64,000 bases of DNA, taken from positions 8,866,001-8,930,000 of the forward strand of contig NZ_CP109190.1 of the NCBI RefSeq assembly GCF_041438805.1, given 5' to 3'. A model generated the notes under the pieces. That model was not told the DNA's origin and made no database searches. It saw only the letters and a list, made by a program, of their open reading frames with translations. Origin of the DNA: Streptomyces sp. NBC_01707 (GTDB taxonomy: Bacteria; Actinomycetota; Actinomycetes; Streptomycetales; Streptomycetaceae). This document shows positions 35,050-43,198 of the stretch, piece after piece. How positions within the stretch are numbered: position 1 is the first letter of the stretch; every line of letters starts with the position of its first letter. The translations under genes and the position numbers were made by a program.

Positions 35050-35472
35050 GCCCAGATGCTAGGCGAAGGCTCAGATGAGCAGCAGGGGAACCGCCTGTGA
35101 CCTTGCCCTCTCCGCGCGCACTTGATCCTTTACGGACGGTGGCGTAATCGGGGAGCTGTCGGCGGTCAGGACCGGGCACCCCTGCCGCCCCGCCCGCCGC
35201 TGTTCGACACCCCCTCGTGACACCCGATCGGCCCACTCGCGTCCGGGTACACCGCACCCGGCTCACCGGTCCCGCCGGTTTCGGCGGCGTCTGTCCGATC
35301 GTCACCCCCGACCCCGTCGAAGCGGTATCGGCACCGACCGCGTCCGCGCATTCGATCAGGGACCCCGCAAGGCGGCCGCTCAGCTCTCCGTTCCAGGGGA
35401 ATTGCCACAGTGCATCACGAAATATCCGAAGTTATGCTGCAGGCAATCCATCCGTCAGGAGAGGACACGCCC
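35050..35472. other. Divergent promoter region, mutA / DUF6325 gene
   Basis: 423 bp without a supported gene. I looked for a cobalamin riboswitch (B12 box) before mutA and did not see one. An AT-richer patch lies near 35100-35150. Confidence 0.45.
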
Positions 35473-35901
35473 GTGACTGTGGGACCTGTGGAGTACCTCG
35501 TCGTCGCATTTCCCGGGAGCCGTTTCACCGGGGCCATTGCGCCGGCGCTGGCCGAAGCGGTCGCCTCGAAGGCGGTGCGGATCCTCGACCTGACGTTTGT
35601 GTACCGGGGCGAGGACGGCACGCTCGAATCAGTGGAGCTGGACGACCTCGACCCTGATGACCTGGTGTCGTTCGAGCCGGTCGAGGGAGTGGTCGGTGGC
35701 CTGTTGAACAGCGAGGACATCCGGACTCTCGGGGAGAGCGTGCCACCGGGCAGCTCCGCCGCACTGATCGTGTGGGAGGACCTGTGGGCCGTGCCGCTCA
35801 CAGCGGCCGTCCGGGCCTCGGGCGGTCAGGTGGTGGCGCATGAGCGGATCCCCGCCGAGATCGCGGAGGCGGCCGTGGCCGCCGGCGGTCCCACCGGCTG
35901 A
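35473..35901 (+). CDS. DUF6325-family protein
   Basis: 142 residues. The start GTG 35473 was chosen because AGGAGAGG lies about 8 nt upstream and the conserved sequence begins VGPVEYLVVAFPGSRFTGAI. Later motifs are VRILDLTFVYRGEDGTLESV and GSSAALIVWEDLWAVPL. No signal peptide or membrane helix. Proteins of this family usually sit directly before a short SHOCT-domain protein, as here, but their function is not known. Upstream ATGs at 35410 and 35437 are possible but less likely starts. Confidence 0.8.
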   Translation: MTVGPVEYLVVAFPGSRFTGAIAPALAEAVASKAVRILDLTFVYRGEDGTLESVELDDLDPDDLVSFEPVEGVVGGLLNSEDIRTLGESVPPGSSAALIVWEDLWAVPLTAAVRASGGQVVAHERIPAEIAEAAVAAGGPTG

Positions 35902-35967
35902 CCTTGCCCGGCCCGCAACAGGCCGTCGCACCGTACGCACCGCACCGCACTGGAAGGGGCGCACATC

Positions 35968-36294
35968 ATGCCGATTTTCCGAGGACCGGGCATGAACCGC
36001 AGAGGACCGGGACTGCTGGGCACCGTGGCGCGCACCGCCGTCGTCGCGGGCACGGCATCGGCGGTCAGCGGACGGGTCCAGCAGCGCCAGCAGCAGAGGT
36101 GGGGCGCGCAGGAAGCGGCCGCACAGGAGGAGGCCACCGCACAGCAGCAGACCCCCCCTGCCCGGGCAGCGGCTCCCGCGCCCCCGGCGGACGACATCAT
36201 CGACCGGCTGGAACGACTGGCCGAGCTGAAGAAGCAAGGGATCCTGACCGACGCCGAGTTCGAGGCGCAGAAGGCGAAGATTCTGGCCGGCTGA
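35968..36294 (+). CDS. SHOCT-domain protein
   Basis: 108 residues. An N-terminal basic/hydrophobic part (GLLGTVARTAVVAGTASAVS) could touch a membrane; a low-complexity Gln/Ala linker (residues 38-70) follows; the C-terminal SHOCT helix pair reads DDIIDRLERLAELKKQGILT, DAEFEAQKAKIL. SHOCT domains are found in oligomerising membrane-associated proteins of unknown role. It lies 66 bp after the DUF6325 gene and is probably co-transcribed. Confidence 0.88.
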   Translation: MPIFRGPGMNRRGPGLLGTVARTAVVAGTASAVSGRVQQRQQQRWGAQEAAAQEEATAQQQTPPARAAAPAPPADDIIDRLERLAELKKQGILTDAEFEAQKAKILAG

Positions 36295-36381
36295 ATCCGG
36301 CCGGGGCGAATCCATTCATCAGCCGTGTCGGCAGTAAGCCGTGCCCGGAATGAGTCGCGTCCGGAATAAGGGGAATCCATC

Positions 36382-37206
36382 GTGCAAACCGCCAGGGCCG
36401 TTGCGGCTGCCACCGTTGTCAATCTGCGTGACCTGGGCGGCATTTCGCTGGGTCGCGACCGCTGCTTCCGGTCGGGAGCGGTGCTGCGCTCCGGACCGCT
36501 CAGCGCATTCGACGCGGCCCGGGACGTGGCGGTGACCGCCCTGGGGATCCGGACGGTCGTCGATCTGCGCACCGCCGACGAGCGCATGGCGGCCCCCGAC
36601 CGGCTGCCGCCCGGAGCCCGGCTCTTCGTCGCCGACGTCCTCGGCGACAACCCGGGCGTGGCACCCGCCCGGCTGCGCGCGCTGCTCAGCGATCCGGTGG
36701 CCGCGGAGGAGGTGCTCGGGGGTGGAAAGGCCGAGGGGCTGTTCGCGCAGACCTACCGGAAGCTGGTGCTGTCGCCGGGCGCCGCGGCCGCCTACCGTGC
36801 CTTCGTCGAGACGGCCGCGGACGACCGTGCCCGGCCGGTGCTGTTCCACTGCACGGCGGGCAAGGACCGCACCGGGTGGGCCACCGCGCTGCTCCTGCTC
36901 ATGGTCGGGGCGTCACGCGATGTGGTACGGGCGGAGTTCCTCGCCGTGAATCCGGTGGTGCGGGCTGCCTTCCAGCCGTATGTGCAGGGCTTCCTGGACG
37001 CGGGCGGCGATCCCGAGATCGCAGCCGCGATCATCGAGGTCCGTCCCCGCTATCTCTCGACCGCGCTCGACGCGATGGACGAACGGTGGGGCGGTCTGGA
37101 CGGCTATGTGCGTGACGGTCTGCGCATCCCCGAGCCCGTGGTGGAGCGGCTGCGGAGCGGGCTCGTGGTCTCCGCCCGGCCGGAACCGGCCATTGCCGCC
37201 ACCTGA
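36382..37206 (+). CDS. Tyrosine/serine protein phosphatase (PTP-like)
   Basis: 274 residues. The N-terminus NLRDLGGISLGRDRCFRSGA and LGIRTVVDLRTADE are typical of the bacterial lipid/tyrosine phosphatase family of the MptpB/IphP type. The catalytic P-loop HCTAGKDRTGWATALLL contains C-x5-R (Cys near residue 157). The GTG start 36382 has AAGGGG 8 nt upstream. Its substrate may be phosphotyrosine, phosphoserine or phosphoinositide. No signal peptide. It stands as a single gene between small conserved proteins. Confidence 0.9.
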   Translation: MQTARAVAAATVVNLRDLGGISLGRDRCFRSGAVLRSGPLSAFDAARDVAVTALGIRTVVDLRTADERMAAPDRLPPGARLFVADVLGDNPGVAPARLRALLSDPVAAEEVLGGGKAEGLFAQTYRKLVLSPGAAAAYRAFVETAADDRARPVLFHCTAGKDRTGWATALLLLMVGASRDVVRAEFLAVNPVVRAAFQPYVQGFLDAGGDPEIAAAIIEVRPRYLSTALDAMDERWGGLDGYVRDGLRIPEPVVERLRSGLVVSARPEPAIAAT

Positions 37207-37433
37207 TCGGCCAAAGCGGTCATCCGCGAAGGATCCATCGGTCGACTCCATACCCCTGACGGGTAGGTCGTCGCCTGCCTGCACGGCCGAGGTGATTGCC
37301 GTGGGCCGGGCCGCGGACGAGGACACTCCGCGGTCATACGCGAGGAGCGGCCCGGGTACCGGGGAACCGGCGCCCGGACCACCCTCGGTATCGTGGGAGT
37401 ACGGGATCAAGGGTTCTCCGAGAGGGGTGCACG

Positions 37434-37838
37434 TTGACCGAGCGCAAACCCGCCGGTGTCAGCTTCGAATCGTGGGTCGACAAGCAGATCCGTGAGGCCG
37501 AGCAGCGCGGCGACTTCTCCCAGCTGCCGGGTTTCGGCAAGCCGCTGCCCGGTATCGACCGCCCGTACGACGAAACCTGGTGGATCAAGGCGAAGATGCA
37601 GCGTGAGGGGGTGTCGATGCTGCCGCCGGCCCTGGCCCTGCGCAAGGAGGCGGAGGACACCCGTGCCTCGGTGTCCGAAGCCCGCTCGGAGGCCGAGGTG
37701 CGCCGGATGCTCACCGAGGTCAACGAGAAGATCGAGGCGGCGATCCGCAGGCCGCCGCCGGGCCCCCTGCTGAACATGCGCCCGTTCGACATCGACGCCG
37801 TGGTCGAGGCATGGCGTGCGGAGCGCGGTCCGGCGTAG
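37434..37838 (+). CDS. DUF1992 (DnaJC28-like) protein
   Basis: 134 residues, with the conserved DUF1992 core FESWVDKQIREAEQRGDFSQ, LPGFGKPLPGIDRPYDETWW, IKAKMQREG. The domain occurs in eukaryotic DNAJC28 and in stand-alone bacterial proteins; its function is unresolved. A TTG start at 37434 is chosen because AGAGGGG lies 6-7 nt upstream and the conserved N-terminus (TERKPAGVSFESWV) begins there; upstream in-frame sequence has no ribosome-binding site. It ends before a strong hairpin. Confidence 0.85.
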   Translation: MTERKPAGVSFESWVDKQIREAEQRGDFSQLPGFGKPLPGIDRPYDETWWIKAKMQREGVSMLPPALALRKEAEDTRASVSEARSEAEVRRMLTEVNEKIEAAIRRPPPGPLLNMRPFDIDAVVEAWRAERGPA

Positions 37839-37856
37839 GTCACGGCAGCGGGCAGG

Positions 37857-37882
37857 GGAGGCCGGGAGTGGACCCGGCCTCC
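37857..37882 (+). terminator. 10-bp perfect hairpin after the DUF1992 gene
   Basis: GGAGGCCGGG (37857-37866) pairs with CCCGGCCTCC (37873-37882) around a 6-nt loop, 18 bp after the stop. It ends one base before the first possible start of the acetyltransferase gene. Confidence 0.8.
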
Positions 37883-37883
37883 G

Positions 37884-38393
37884 ATGCGTAATACTCCCTT
37901 TATGAAACCGAGTGTTACGCGACCGGTCGGCGGGGCAGGCTGCCGGGATGTGCTGATCCGGCGGGCGACGGCGCGCGACGCCAAGCGTCTCACCCGGTTG
38001 GTCAGGAACTCCCGCGCCTACGAGGGGCCGTACGCGCCCATGGTCGCCGGATACCGGGTGGGGCCCGACTACATCGAGACCCATCGTGTCTTCGTGGCCG
38101 TCCACAGCGGTACGGACCAGTTGCTCGGGTTCTACTCGCTGGTGCTCGAACCGGCCGAACTGGATCTGATGTTCGTCGCCGACGATGCGCAGGGTCTCGG
38201 TATCGGACGGCTGCTGATCGCGCATCTGCGCGGCGAGGCGCAGCTGGCCGGGCTCACCGGTGTTCGCATCGTCTCGCATCCGCCTGCCGAGGGCTTCTAC
38301 CGCAGTGTCGGTGCCCTGCGGACCGGCACTGCCACGGCCAACCCGCCCGCGGTGATGTGGGACCGTCCCGAACTGACACTTCCGGTCGCCTGA
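37884..38393 (+). CDS. GNAT-family N-acetyltransferase
   Basis: Up to 169 residues. The GNAT acetyl-CoA site is clear: LDLMFVADDAQGLGIGRLLIAHL near residues 92-114 in pieces (LMFVADDAQG, GLGIGRLLIAHL), then the ending EGFYRSVGALRTG. Start uncertain: ATG 37884 sits directly after a terminator hairpin, ATG 37902 follows a TAATAC and could be leaderless, and GTG 37950 would begin at the first conserved strand (VLIRRATARDAKRL). It acetylates a small amine or protein N-terminus, unknown which. Confidence 0.85.
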   Translation: MRNTPFMKPSVTRPVGGAGCRDVLIRRATARDAKRLTRLVRNSRAYEGPYAPMVAGYRVGPDYIETHRVFVAVHSGTDQLLGFYSLVLEPAELDLMFVADDAQGLGIGRLLIAHLRGEAQLAGLTGVRIVSHPPAEGFYRSVGALRTGTATANPPAVMWDRPELTLPVA

Positions 38394-38411
38394 CAGGCCG
38401 CGAGGGAGCCC

Positions 38412-38479
38412 GGCCGGGACCCGGTGACCCGGATCCCGGCCGAACGGCCGGGACCCGGTGACCCGGATCCCGGCCGAAC
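38412..38479. repeat. 34-bp perfect tandem duplication
   Basis: Two identical 34-bp units (38412-38445, 38446-38479) between the convergent acetyltransferase and VOC genes. Each unit contains CCGGGA...TCCCGG inverted halves, so each can fold and the pair probably works as a double terminator. Confidence 0.85.
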
Positions 38480-38499
38480 GCCTGGTGCGCCGGGAACCG

Positions 38500-38889
38500 T
38501 TACGAGGCGAAGCCACCGTACGGGCGCGTGATGAGCTCCATGGCATGTCCGGCGGGGTCGAGGAAGTAGATGCCCCGGCCGCCGTCGTTGTGGTTGATCT
38601 CGCCCGGATGCTTCCGGTGCGGATCGGCCCAGTAGGTGATCCCGAGCTCCTTGATGCGGGCGTACGACGTATCGAACTCCGCCTCCGAGACCAGGAAGGC
38701 GTAATGCTGCCCGACGATCGATTCGGCGGGAATGGTCGCGAAATCCAGCGTGACCCCATTTGCCGTGGCGACCGCCACGAACGGGCCCCATTCCGCCCCG
38801 ATTTCCAGACCCAGGATGTGTGCAAGGAATTCGGCGGATTCCCGGTTGTTCCGGGCGTGAATGATGGTGTGATTCAACTCGACTGACAC
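38500..38889 (-). CDS. VOC (glyoxalase/dioxygenase) family protein
   Basis: 129 residues, two beta-alpha-beta-beta-beta modules of the vicinal oxygen chelate fold: ELNHTIIHARNNRESAEFLA, HILGLEIG in the first; GRGIYFLDPAGHAMELITRP in the second, with metal-ligand-like His (HTIIH) and Glu (MELIT). Probably a lyase, dioxygenase or resistance-type protein; substrate unknown. ATG 38889. Confidence 0.88.
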   Translation of the reverse strand: MSVELNHTIIHARNNRESAEFLAHILGLEIGAEWGPFVAVATANGVTLDFATIPAESIVGQHYAFLVSEAEFDTSYARIKELGITYWADPHRKHPGEINHNDGGRGIYFLDPAGHAMELITRPYGGFAS

Positions 38890-39108
38890 TGTGGAATGCC
38901 TCCAACGGGCATCTCACGGGCACCTCCACGCCTCACCCGGCCGGTGACCGGCGCGCGATGCCGTATTCAAGATCGTAGGCGCGTCCGGCACCGTTCGTCG
39001 AGGGCATGGCCGACGGCGCATTCGGGCTGCCGCCCCGACGTGAGATCTCTACGGTGGGGTAGGAGGCGGCGCAACGGGTTCGACAGCTACCGCGGACGGA
39101 GGCTCACG

Positions 39109-39636
39109 GTGACCCCGACACCCGGCGAGGACCGCGAAGCGGACAGCGGTCGGGAGTCCGACCTCGGCCGCCACGAGACGGCCGAGGAGCGGGCGGACCG
39201 GCTGTGGACGGATCTGCTCCAGGAACTGCGCGTCGCCCAGACCGGCGTCCAGATCCTGTTCGGCTTTCTGCTGGCCGTCGTCTTCCAGTCGCGGTTCGCC
39301 GCTCTGTCGGACATGAACCGCACCATTTATGTGGTCACCGTGATGCTGGGGTCGGCCACGGCCGCCGCGCTGATCGGGCCCGTCTCCCTCCACCGGCTGC
39401 TCACCGGGCACCGGCTCAAGCCGCAGACCGTGGTGTGGGCGTCGCGACTGACCGTGCTCGGCCTCGTGCTGCTGTTCTGCACGATGTGCTCCGCGCTGCT
39501 GCTCATCCTGCGGGTGGCCCTCCACAACGCGCTCGCACTGTGGCTGGTGGGCGCCATGGCCCTGTGGTTCCTCATCTGCTGGTTCGTGTTCCCCGTCTGG
39601 GTGCTGGCGCGCTCGGCATCGGAAGGCGAGAAGTGA
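39109..39636 (+). CDS. DUF6328 four-helix membrane protein
   Basis: 175 residues. A charged cytoplasmic N-terminus (residues 1-40, WTDLLQELRVAQTGVQILFG) is followed by four membrane helices (about 40-65, 72-92, 105-128, 136-160). The GTG start 39109 has CGGAGG 7 nt upstream. This family is common in actinobacteria and not characterised. Single gene. Confidence 0.85.
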   Translation: MTPTPGEDREADSGRESDLGRHETAEERADRLWTDLLQELRVAQTGVQILFGFLLAVVFQSRFAALSDMNRTIYVVTVMLGSATAAALIGPVSLHRLLTGHRLKPQTVVWASRLTVLGLVLLFCTMCSALLLILRVALHNALALWLVGAMALWFLICWFVFPVWVLARSASEGEK

Positions 39637-39695
39637 CCTCGGAGGCGTACGCGGCGTGCGGCGGGCAGCCGAACAGTTGACTGCGACCGTTCGGC

Positions 39696-40520
39696 TCAGA
39701 TGTCCTCGGCAGCCGGGCTTCGGATGTCGGTGACGGTGAAGAGCCCGCCGTCCGGGTCCAGCAGGGTTGCCTCCGTGCCGTGCCCCTGTGTCCGCTGCTC
39801 GACCACCGAACCCCCGTGCTGCCGCGCCGCCGAGACGGCTGCCGCCACATCGGACACCGGGAAGTGGACCTGCCAGTGCGGGCGGACCAGTGGATCCGGC
39901 GCGGCCTCGACCGCACCGGAGCTGATCCGGGCCAGCCGCTTGCCGCCGCAGTCCACCACGACCTCGTCCTTCTCGTACGAGACCTCGCAGCAGCCGGGAC
40001 GTCCGGTCGCCCAGTCGAGGACCTGGCCGTAGAAGATCGCGGCGTCGAAAGCGTCCCTGGTGCGCAGTTCGAGCCACGCGTTCGAGTGGTCGTCGGGCGC
40101 CGGCGGTGAGGTCGCCGCTTCGGTCCGCTCCCAGATGCCGAACACCGCGCCGTCGCGGTCCGCCGCCAGGGCGCCGCGTCCCTTGCCGAGTGCCAGTGGC
40201 CCCACCGCCACCGTGCCGCTGCGCTCACGGATACGCGACGCAGCCACATCGGCGTCCTGCACGGCGAAGTACGGAGTCCATGCCACCGCGACCCGGATGG
40301 CTGTGGCGATCGCCGCGATACCGGCCACCGGTACGTCGTCGCGGCGTGCGACGGAGAATTCCTGCCCCAGCTTTCCCGGCCGGAACGACCACCCCAGCGT
40401 GGCGGTGTAGAACTCCTGTGCCGACTTGAGGTCCCGGGTCATGAGGTTGACCCAGCAGGGCGCCGACGGTCCGGTCAGCGGTGCCGAGGGGGGCGCGGTC
40501 CTGGGTCTGCTTCCCGTCAT
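39696..40520 (-). CDS. Two-domain VOC family protein
   Basis: 274 residues, two complete VOC domains. The first (residues 15-130) opens CWVNLMTRDLKSAQEFYTAT, LGWSF; the second (residues 145-270) contains WLELRTRDAFDAAIFYGQVL and ends GTEATLLDPDGGLFTVTDI. Such tandem proteins resemble the hydroxylase CatE-like group or antibiotic-binding proteins in Streptomyces. ATG 40520; a weak AAGG lies upstream. Role unknown. Confidence 0.88.
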   Translation of the reverse strand: MTGSRPRTAPPSAPLTGPSAPCWVNLMTRDLKSAQEFYTATLGWSFRPGKLGQEFSVARRDDVPVAGIAAIATAIRVAVAWTPYFAVQDADVAASRIRERSGTVAVGPLALGKGRGALAADRDGAVFGIWERTEAATSPPAPDDHSNAWLELRTRDAFDAAIFYGQVLDWATGRPGCCEVSYEKDEVVVDCGGKRLARISSGAVEAAPDPLVRPHWQVHFPVSDVAAAVSAARQHGGSVVEQRTQGHGTEATLLDPDGGLFTVTDIRSPAAEDI

Positions 40521-40636
40521 GGTGCTGCTGCCTTCATCGGTTCTGCGGCACACGCATGCCGTGGCGGTCGGGCCTCTACCAGCCTCACTTCGGTCGGTCG
40601 GTCGCGCAACACGCGCCGATGCGGACATGCACCTGC

Positions 40637-40969
40637 TCAGTCGCGCGTCTCGTCCTTCTCGTGCCGGATGGGCTCGTTCCCGTGGTCACCCAGTTCGTAG
40701 GGGGAGAGCCCTCGCCCGTCGGCCGGGAAGCTGTCGTCGCCGTGGACGTCGCGCTCCTCGACGTGTGTGCGGTGGTCCGGCCGCAGCGGCTGCTCATCGG
40801 GCCGGGGCGGCGGCAGTTCCTCGGCCCGGCGCCGCCGTCCCAGCCAGACGGCGCCGATCAGCATGCCCACGAGGGCCACGCCGACGATCGCCATCACGAC
40901 GCCGAGCGCACCCCGCCCGTCCGCGAGCGTGACGGCCAGGGAATTGAGGGCTCCATTCGATACGTCCAT
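40637..40969 (-). CDS. DUF6479-family single-pass membrane protein
   Basis: 110 residues. One N-terminal membrane helix (residues 22-44, GVVMAIVGVALVGMLIGAVW), followed by RRRRA, so the C-terminal 65 residues are cytoplasmic, acidic and proline-rich (EELPPPRPDEQPLRPDHRTH). The ending SPYELGDHGNEPIRHEKDE is typical of the family. Function not known. ATG 40969. Confidence 0.8.
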   Translation of the reverse strand: MDVSNGALNSLAVTLADGRGALGVVMAIVGVALVGMLIGAVWLGRRRRAEELPPPRPDEQPLRPDHRTHVEERDVHGDDSFPADGRGLSPYELGDHGNEPIRHEKDETRD

Positions 40970-41013
40970 GCATGCCGGATACCCCGAGCCGGGGCCGTCA
41001 CTCGGCTATGACC

Positions 41014-41041
41014 TTGAATTCATGTTTTAAGTGGATATAAC
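41014..41041 (+). promoter_or_regulatory. Consensus-like promoter before the 41057 gene
   Basis: TTGAAT (41014-41019) and TATAAC (41036-41041) with 16-bp spacing in a marked AT-rich patch. The expected transcript start (about 41048) falls inside the AAAGGAG of the first start codon. Confidence 0.55.
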
Positions 41042-41056
41042 GAGAAAGGAGTTTCA

Positions 41057-41530
41057 GTGCTCGCCGACCGCTTCGTGTCGCCGACACCCAGCCGTGGGGT
41101 GAGCCTGGAGGAGGGGCAGCACCGAGAGCGGAAGGAACCCCCCGTGAACAGCACACAGGAGCAGGCAGACGAGAACCGGTACGGCAAGGAGGTGGCGGTC
41201 GCCGTCAGCGGATGCTCGAAGGACGACGCACGGATGGTCTTCGACGTGCTGCGGGCCGCCTTCACCACCGACCGCGCCTCGGTGGACGTGCCGCAGGACC
41301 TGGGCGGGAAACGACCCACCGTATGGAACGTGACCGTCGATGTGTCCGAGGCGAGGGTGGTCTCGGGCCCCATCACGATCGGCAGGCCCGTGACACTCGA
41401 TGTGCAGGGCGGCTACTGGGCGGTCGACGAGCTCAGGAGGCACCTGGCGGACGCCTTCACGGTGCGGGTCGTCGGAACGGTCTCCGGCGACCAGGAGGAG
41501 GAGGTACGCCTGCGGGTGGAGAGCAGGTGA
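41057..41530 (+). CDS. Conserved hypothetical protein
   Basis: Up to 157 residues, family not recognised. No signal peptide or membrane helix. The C-terminal 110 residues are alpha/beta (EVAVAVSGCSKDDARMVFDV, SGPITIGRPVTLDVQGGYWA). Two possible starts: GTG 41057 with a near-perfect AAAGGAG, or GTG 41144 with GGAAGGAA, which fits better with the promoter at 41014-41041. The extra 29 codons have coding-like third positions. It lies upstream of the aldehyde oxidoreductase operon but is 100 bp away from it. Confidence 0.7.
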   Translation: MLADRFVSPTPSRGVSLEEGQHRERKEPPVNSTQEQADENRYGKEVAVAVSGCSKDDARMVFDVLRAAFTTDRASVDVPQDLGGKRPTVWNVTVDVSEARVVSGPITIGRPVTLDVQGGYWAVDELRRHLADAFTVRVVGTVSGDQEEEVRLRVESR

Positions 41531-41629
41531 GGCGCGCACCTGCGCCCGGAGTCGGCGCAATGCATCGGGAGGCCTCGGCGTATCTGGTACAAAGCACCCA
41601 AAAGCTACTGCTTTGAGAGGTGCGAACGG

Positions 41630-42196
41630 GTGGAACATGCGAGCCGGTGGGAGGGCGGTGCCGGTGATCCGGAGTCGGCTCTTCACCGTTCGACGCTGAC
41701 GCTGCACATCAACGGAACCGAACGGACCCTGTCGCTCGACCACCGCACCACCGTCCTGGACGCGTTGCGTGAGCACCTCGGCCTCACCGGCGCGAAGAAG
41801 GGCTGCGACCACGGCCAGTGCGGGGCGTGCACCGTCATCGTCGACGGCCGGCGCGCCAACAGCTGTCTGCTGCTCGCCGTCGCACACGACGGGTCCGCGA
41901 TCACCACCGTCGAGGGGCTCGCCGACGGGGACGAGCTGCATCCCCTGCAGGAAGCCTTCCTCGCCCGGGACGCCCTGCAGTGTGGATACTGCACCCCCGG
42001 CCAGATCTGCTCGGCGGTGGGCATGCTCGCCGAGGCAGCCGACGGCTTCCCGTCCCACGCCACCGAAACAGGCCTGCCCGGCTCCGGCCCGGCCCGGCTC
42101 ACTGCCACCGAGATCCGCGAACGGATGAGCGGCAACCTGTGCCGCTGCGGGGCGTACCCCCGAATCGTCGAAGCGATCCTGGACGTGGCGCCGTGA
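41630..42196 (+). CDS. paoA: Aldehyde oxidoreductase [2Fe-2S] subunit (PaoA/YagT-like)
   Basis: 188 residues. The plant-type ferredoxin domain has cysteines in [16 protein letters not shown] and ANSC; the second cluster has [12 protein letters not shown] and [15 protein letters not shown]. This is the small subunit of a xanthine-oxidase-family molybdoenzyme and carries electrons from the Mo site to FAD. The GTG start 41630 follows GAGAGG; the 25-residue N-terminal leader is not a Tat signal, unlike E. coli YagT, so the enzyme looks cytoplasmic. Its stop overlaps the next start (GTGA). Confidence 0.92.
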   Translation: MEHASRWEGGAGDPESALHRSTLTLHINGTERTLSLDHRTTVLDALREHLGLTGAKKGCDHGQCGACTVIVDGRRANSCLLLAVAHDGSAITTVEGLADGDELHPLQEAFLARDALQCGYCTPGQICSAVGMLAEAADGFPSHATETGLPGSGPARLTATEIRERMSGNLCRCGAYPRIVEAILDVAP

Positions 42197-43179
42197 AGCC
42201 GTTCGAGTATCTGCGCGCCCGCAGCACCGCCGAGGCGGTCCGCGCGAGCGCCGCTCGCCCCGGAGCCGTGTATCTCGGCGGAGGCACCAATCTGATCGAC
42301 CTGATGAAGCTGGGTGTGACCACCCCCGACCTGCTCATCGACGTCAGCGGGCTGCCCCTGGACCAGGTGACGGACACGGCCGACGGCGGTCTGCGCATCG
42401 GCGCGACCGTGCGCAACAGCGACCTCGCCGGCCATCGCACCGTGCGCACCCGCTACCCCGCCCTGTCGCAGGCACTGCTCTCCGGGGCCTCCGGGCAGCT
42501 CCGGAACACCGCCACGACCGGCGGAAACCTGCTGCAGCGCACCCGCTGCCCGTACTTTCAGGACACCTCGAAGCCCTGCAACAAGCGGGCACCGGGCACC
42601 GGCTGTCCCGCCCGCGAAGGCGCCCACCGGGATCTCGCCGTCCTCGGTCACTCCGTGGACTGCGTCGCCACCCAACCCTCGGACATGGCCGTCGCCCTGG
42701 CCGCCCTGGACGCGGTGGTCCAGCTGTACGGACCGGACGGCGAACGCTCCGTACCCGTCACCGACTTCCACCGGCTGCCGGGGGACACACCCGAGCGCGA
42801 CACGGTGATCCGGCCGGGCGAGCTGATCACCGAGGTGCTGCTGCCGCCCGGTCCGGACAGCGCGGTCTCCCTCTACCGCAAGGCTCGCGACCGCGCCTCG
42901 TACGCCTTCGCCCTGGCCTCCGTCGCCGCGGTCGTCACCGTTCGCGACGGCCGGATCCAGCACGCCGCGCTGGCCTTCGGCGGGCTGGCCCACCGCCCGT
43001 GGCGGGCCCGTGCCGCGGAAGAGGTCCTGCGGGGCGCCACCGCCGGCCACGACACCTTCACCCGGGCCGTGGACGTCGAACTCGCGGCCGCCCGGCCGTT
43101 GCGCGACAACGCGTTCAAGGTGGAGCTCGCCCGCGGTCTGGCCGTCGACGCCCTGACCGCACTCACCGCCGCCGTCTGA
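42193..43179 (+). CDS. paoB: Aldehyde oxidoreductase FAD subunit (PaoB/YagS-like)
   Basis: 328 residues. The FAD-binding N-terminus [20 protein letters not shown] and [19 protein letters not shown] are typical. The cysteine-rich insertion [20 protein letters not shown] plus the next Cys matches the [4Fe-4S]-binding loop that distinguishes the PaoB/YagS and HcrB type from ordinary xanthine-dehydrogenase medium subunits. The GTG start overlaps the upstream stop by 4 bp. Translationally coupled middle gene of the operon. Confidence 0.92.
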   Translation: MKPFEYLRARSTAEAVRASAARPGAVYLGGGTNLIDLMKLGVTTPDLLIDVSGLPLDQVTDTADGGLRIGATVRNSDLAGHRTVRTRYPALSQALLSGASGQLRNTATTGGNLLQRTRCPYFQDTSKPCNKRAPGTGCPAREGAHRDLAVLGHSVDCVATQPSDMAVALAALDAVVQLYGPDGERSVPVTDFHRLPGDTPERDTVIRPGELITEVLLPPGPDSAVSLYRKARDRASYAFALASVAAVVTVRDGRIQHAALAFGGLAHRPWRARAAEEVLRGATAGHDTFTRAVDVELAAARPLRDNAFKVELARGLAVDALTALTAAV

Positions 43180-43198
43180 GAACGTGAGGACTCCCGCC

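Noticed and set aside
35050..35472. Cobalamin riboswitch before the B12-dependent mutase genes
   Set aside because: No B12-box-like sequence was recognised; mutase operons are commonly not riboswitch-controlled.
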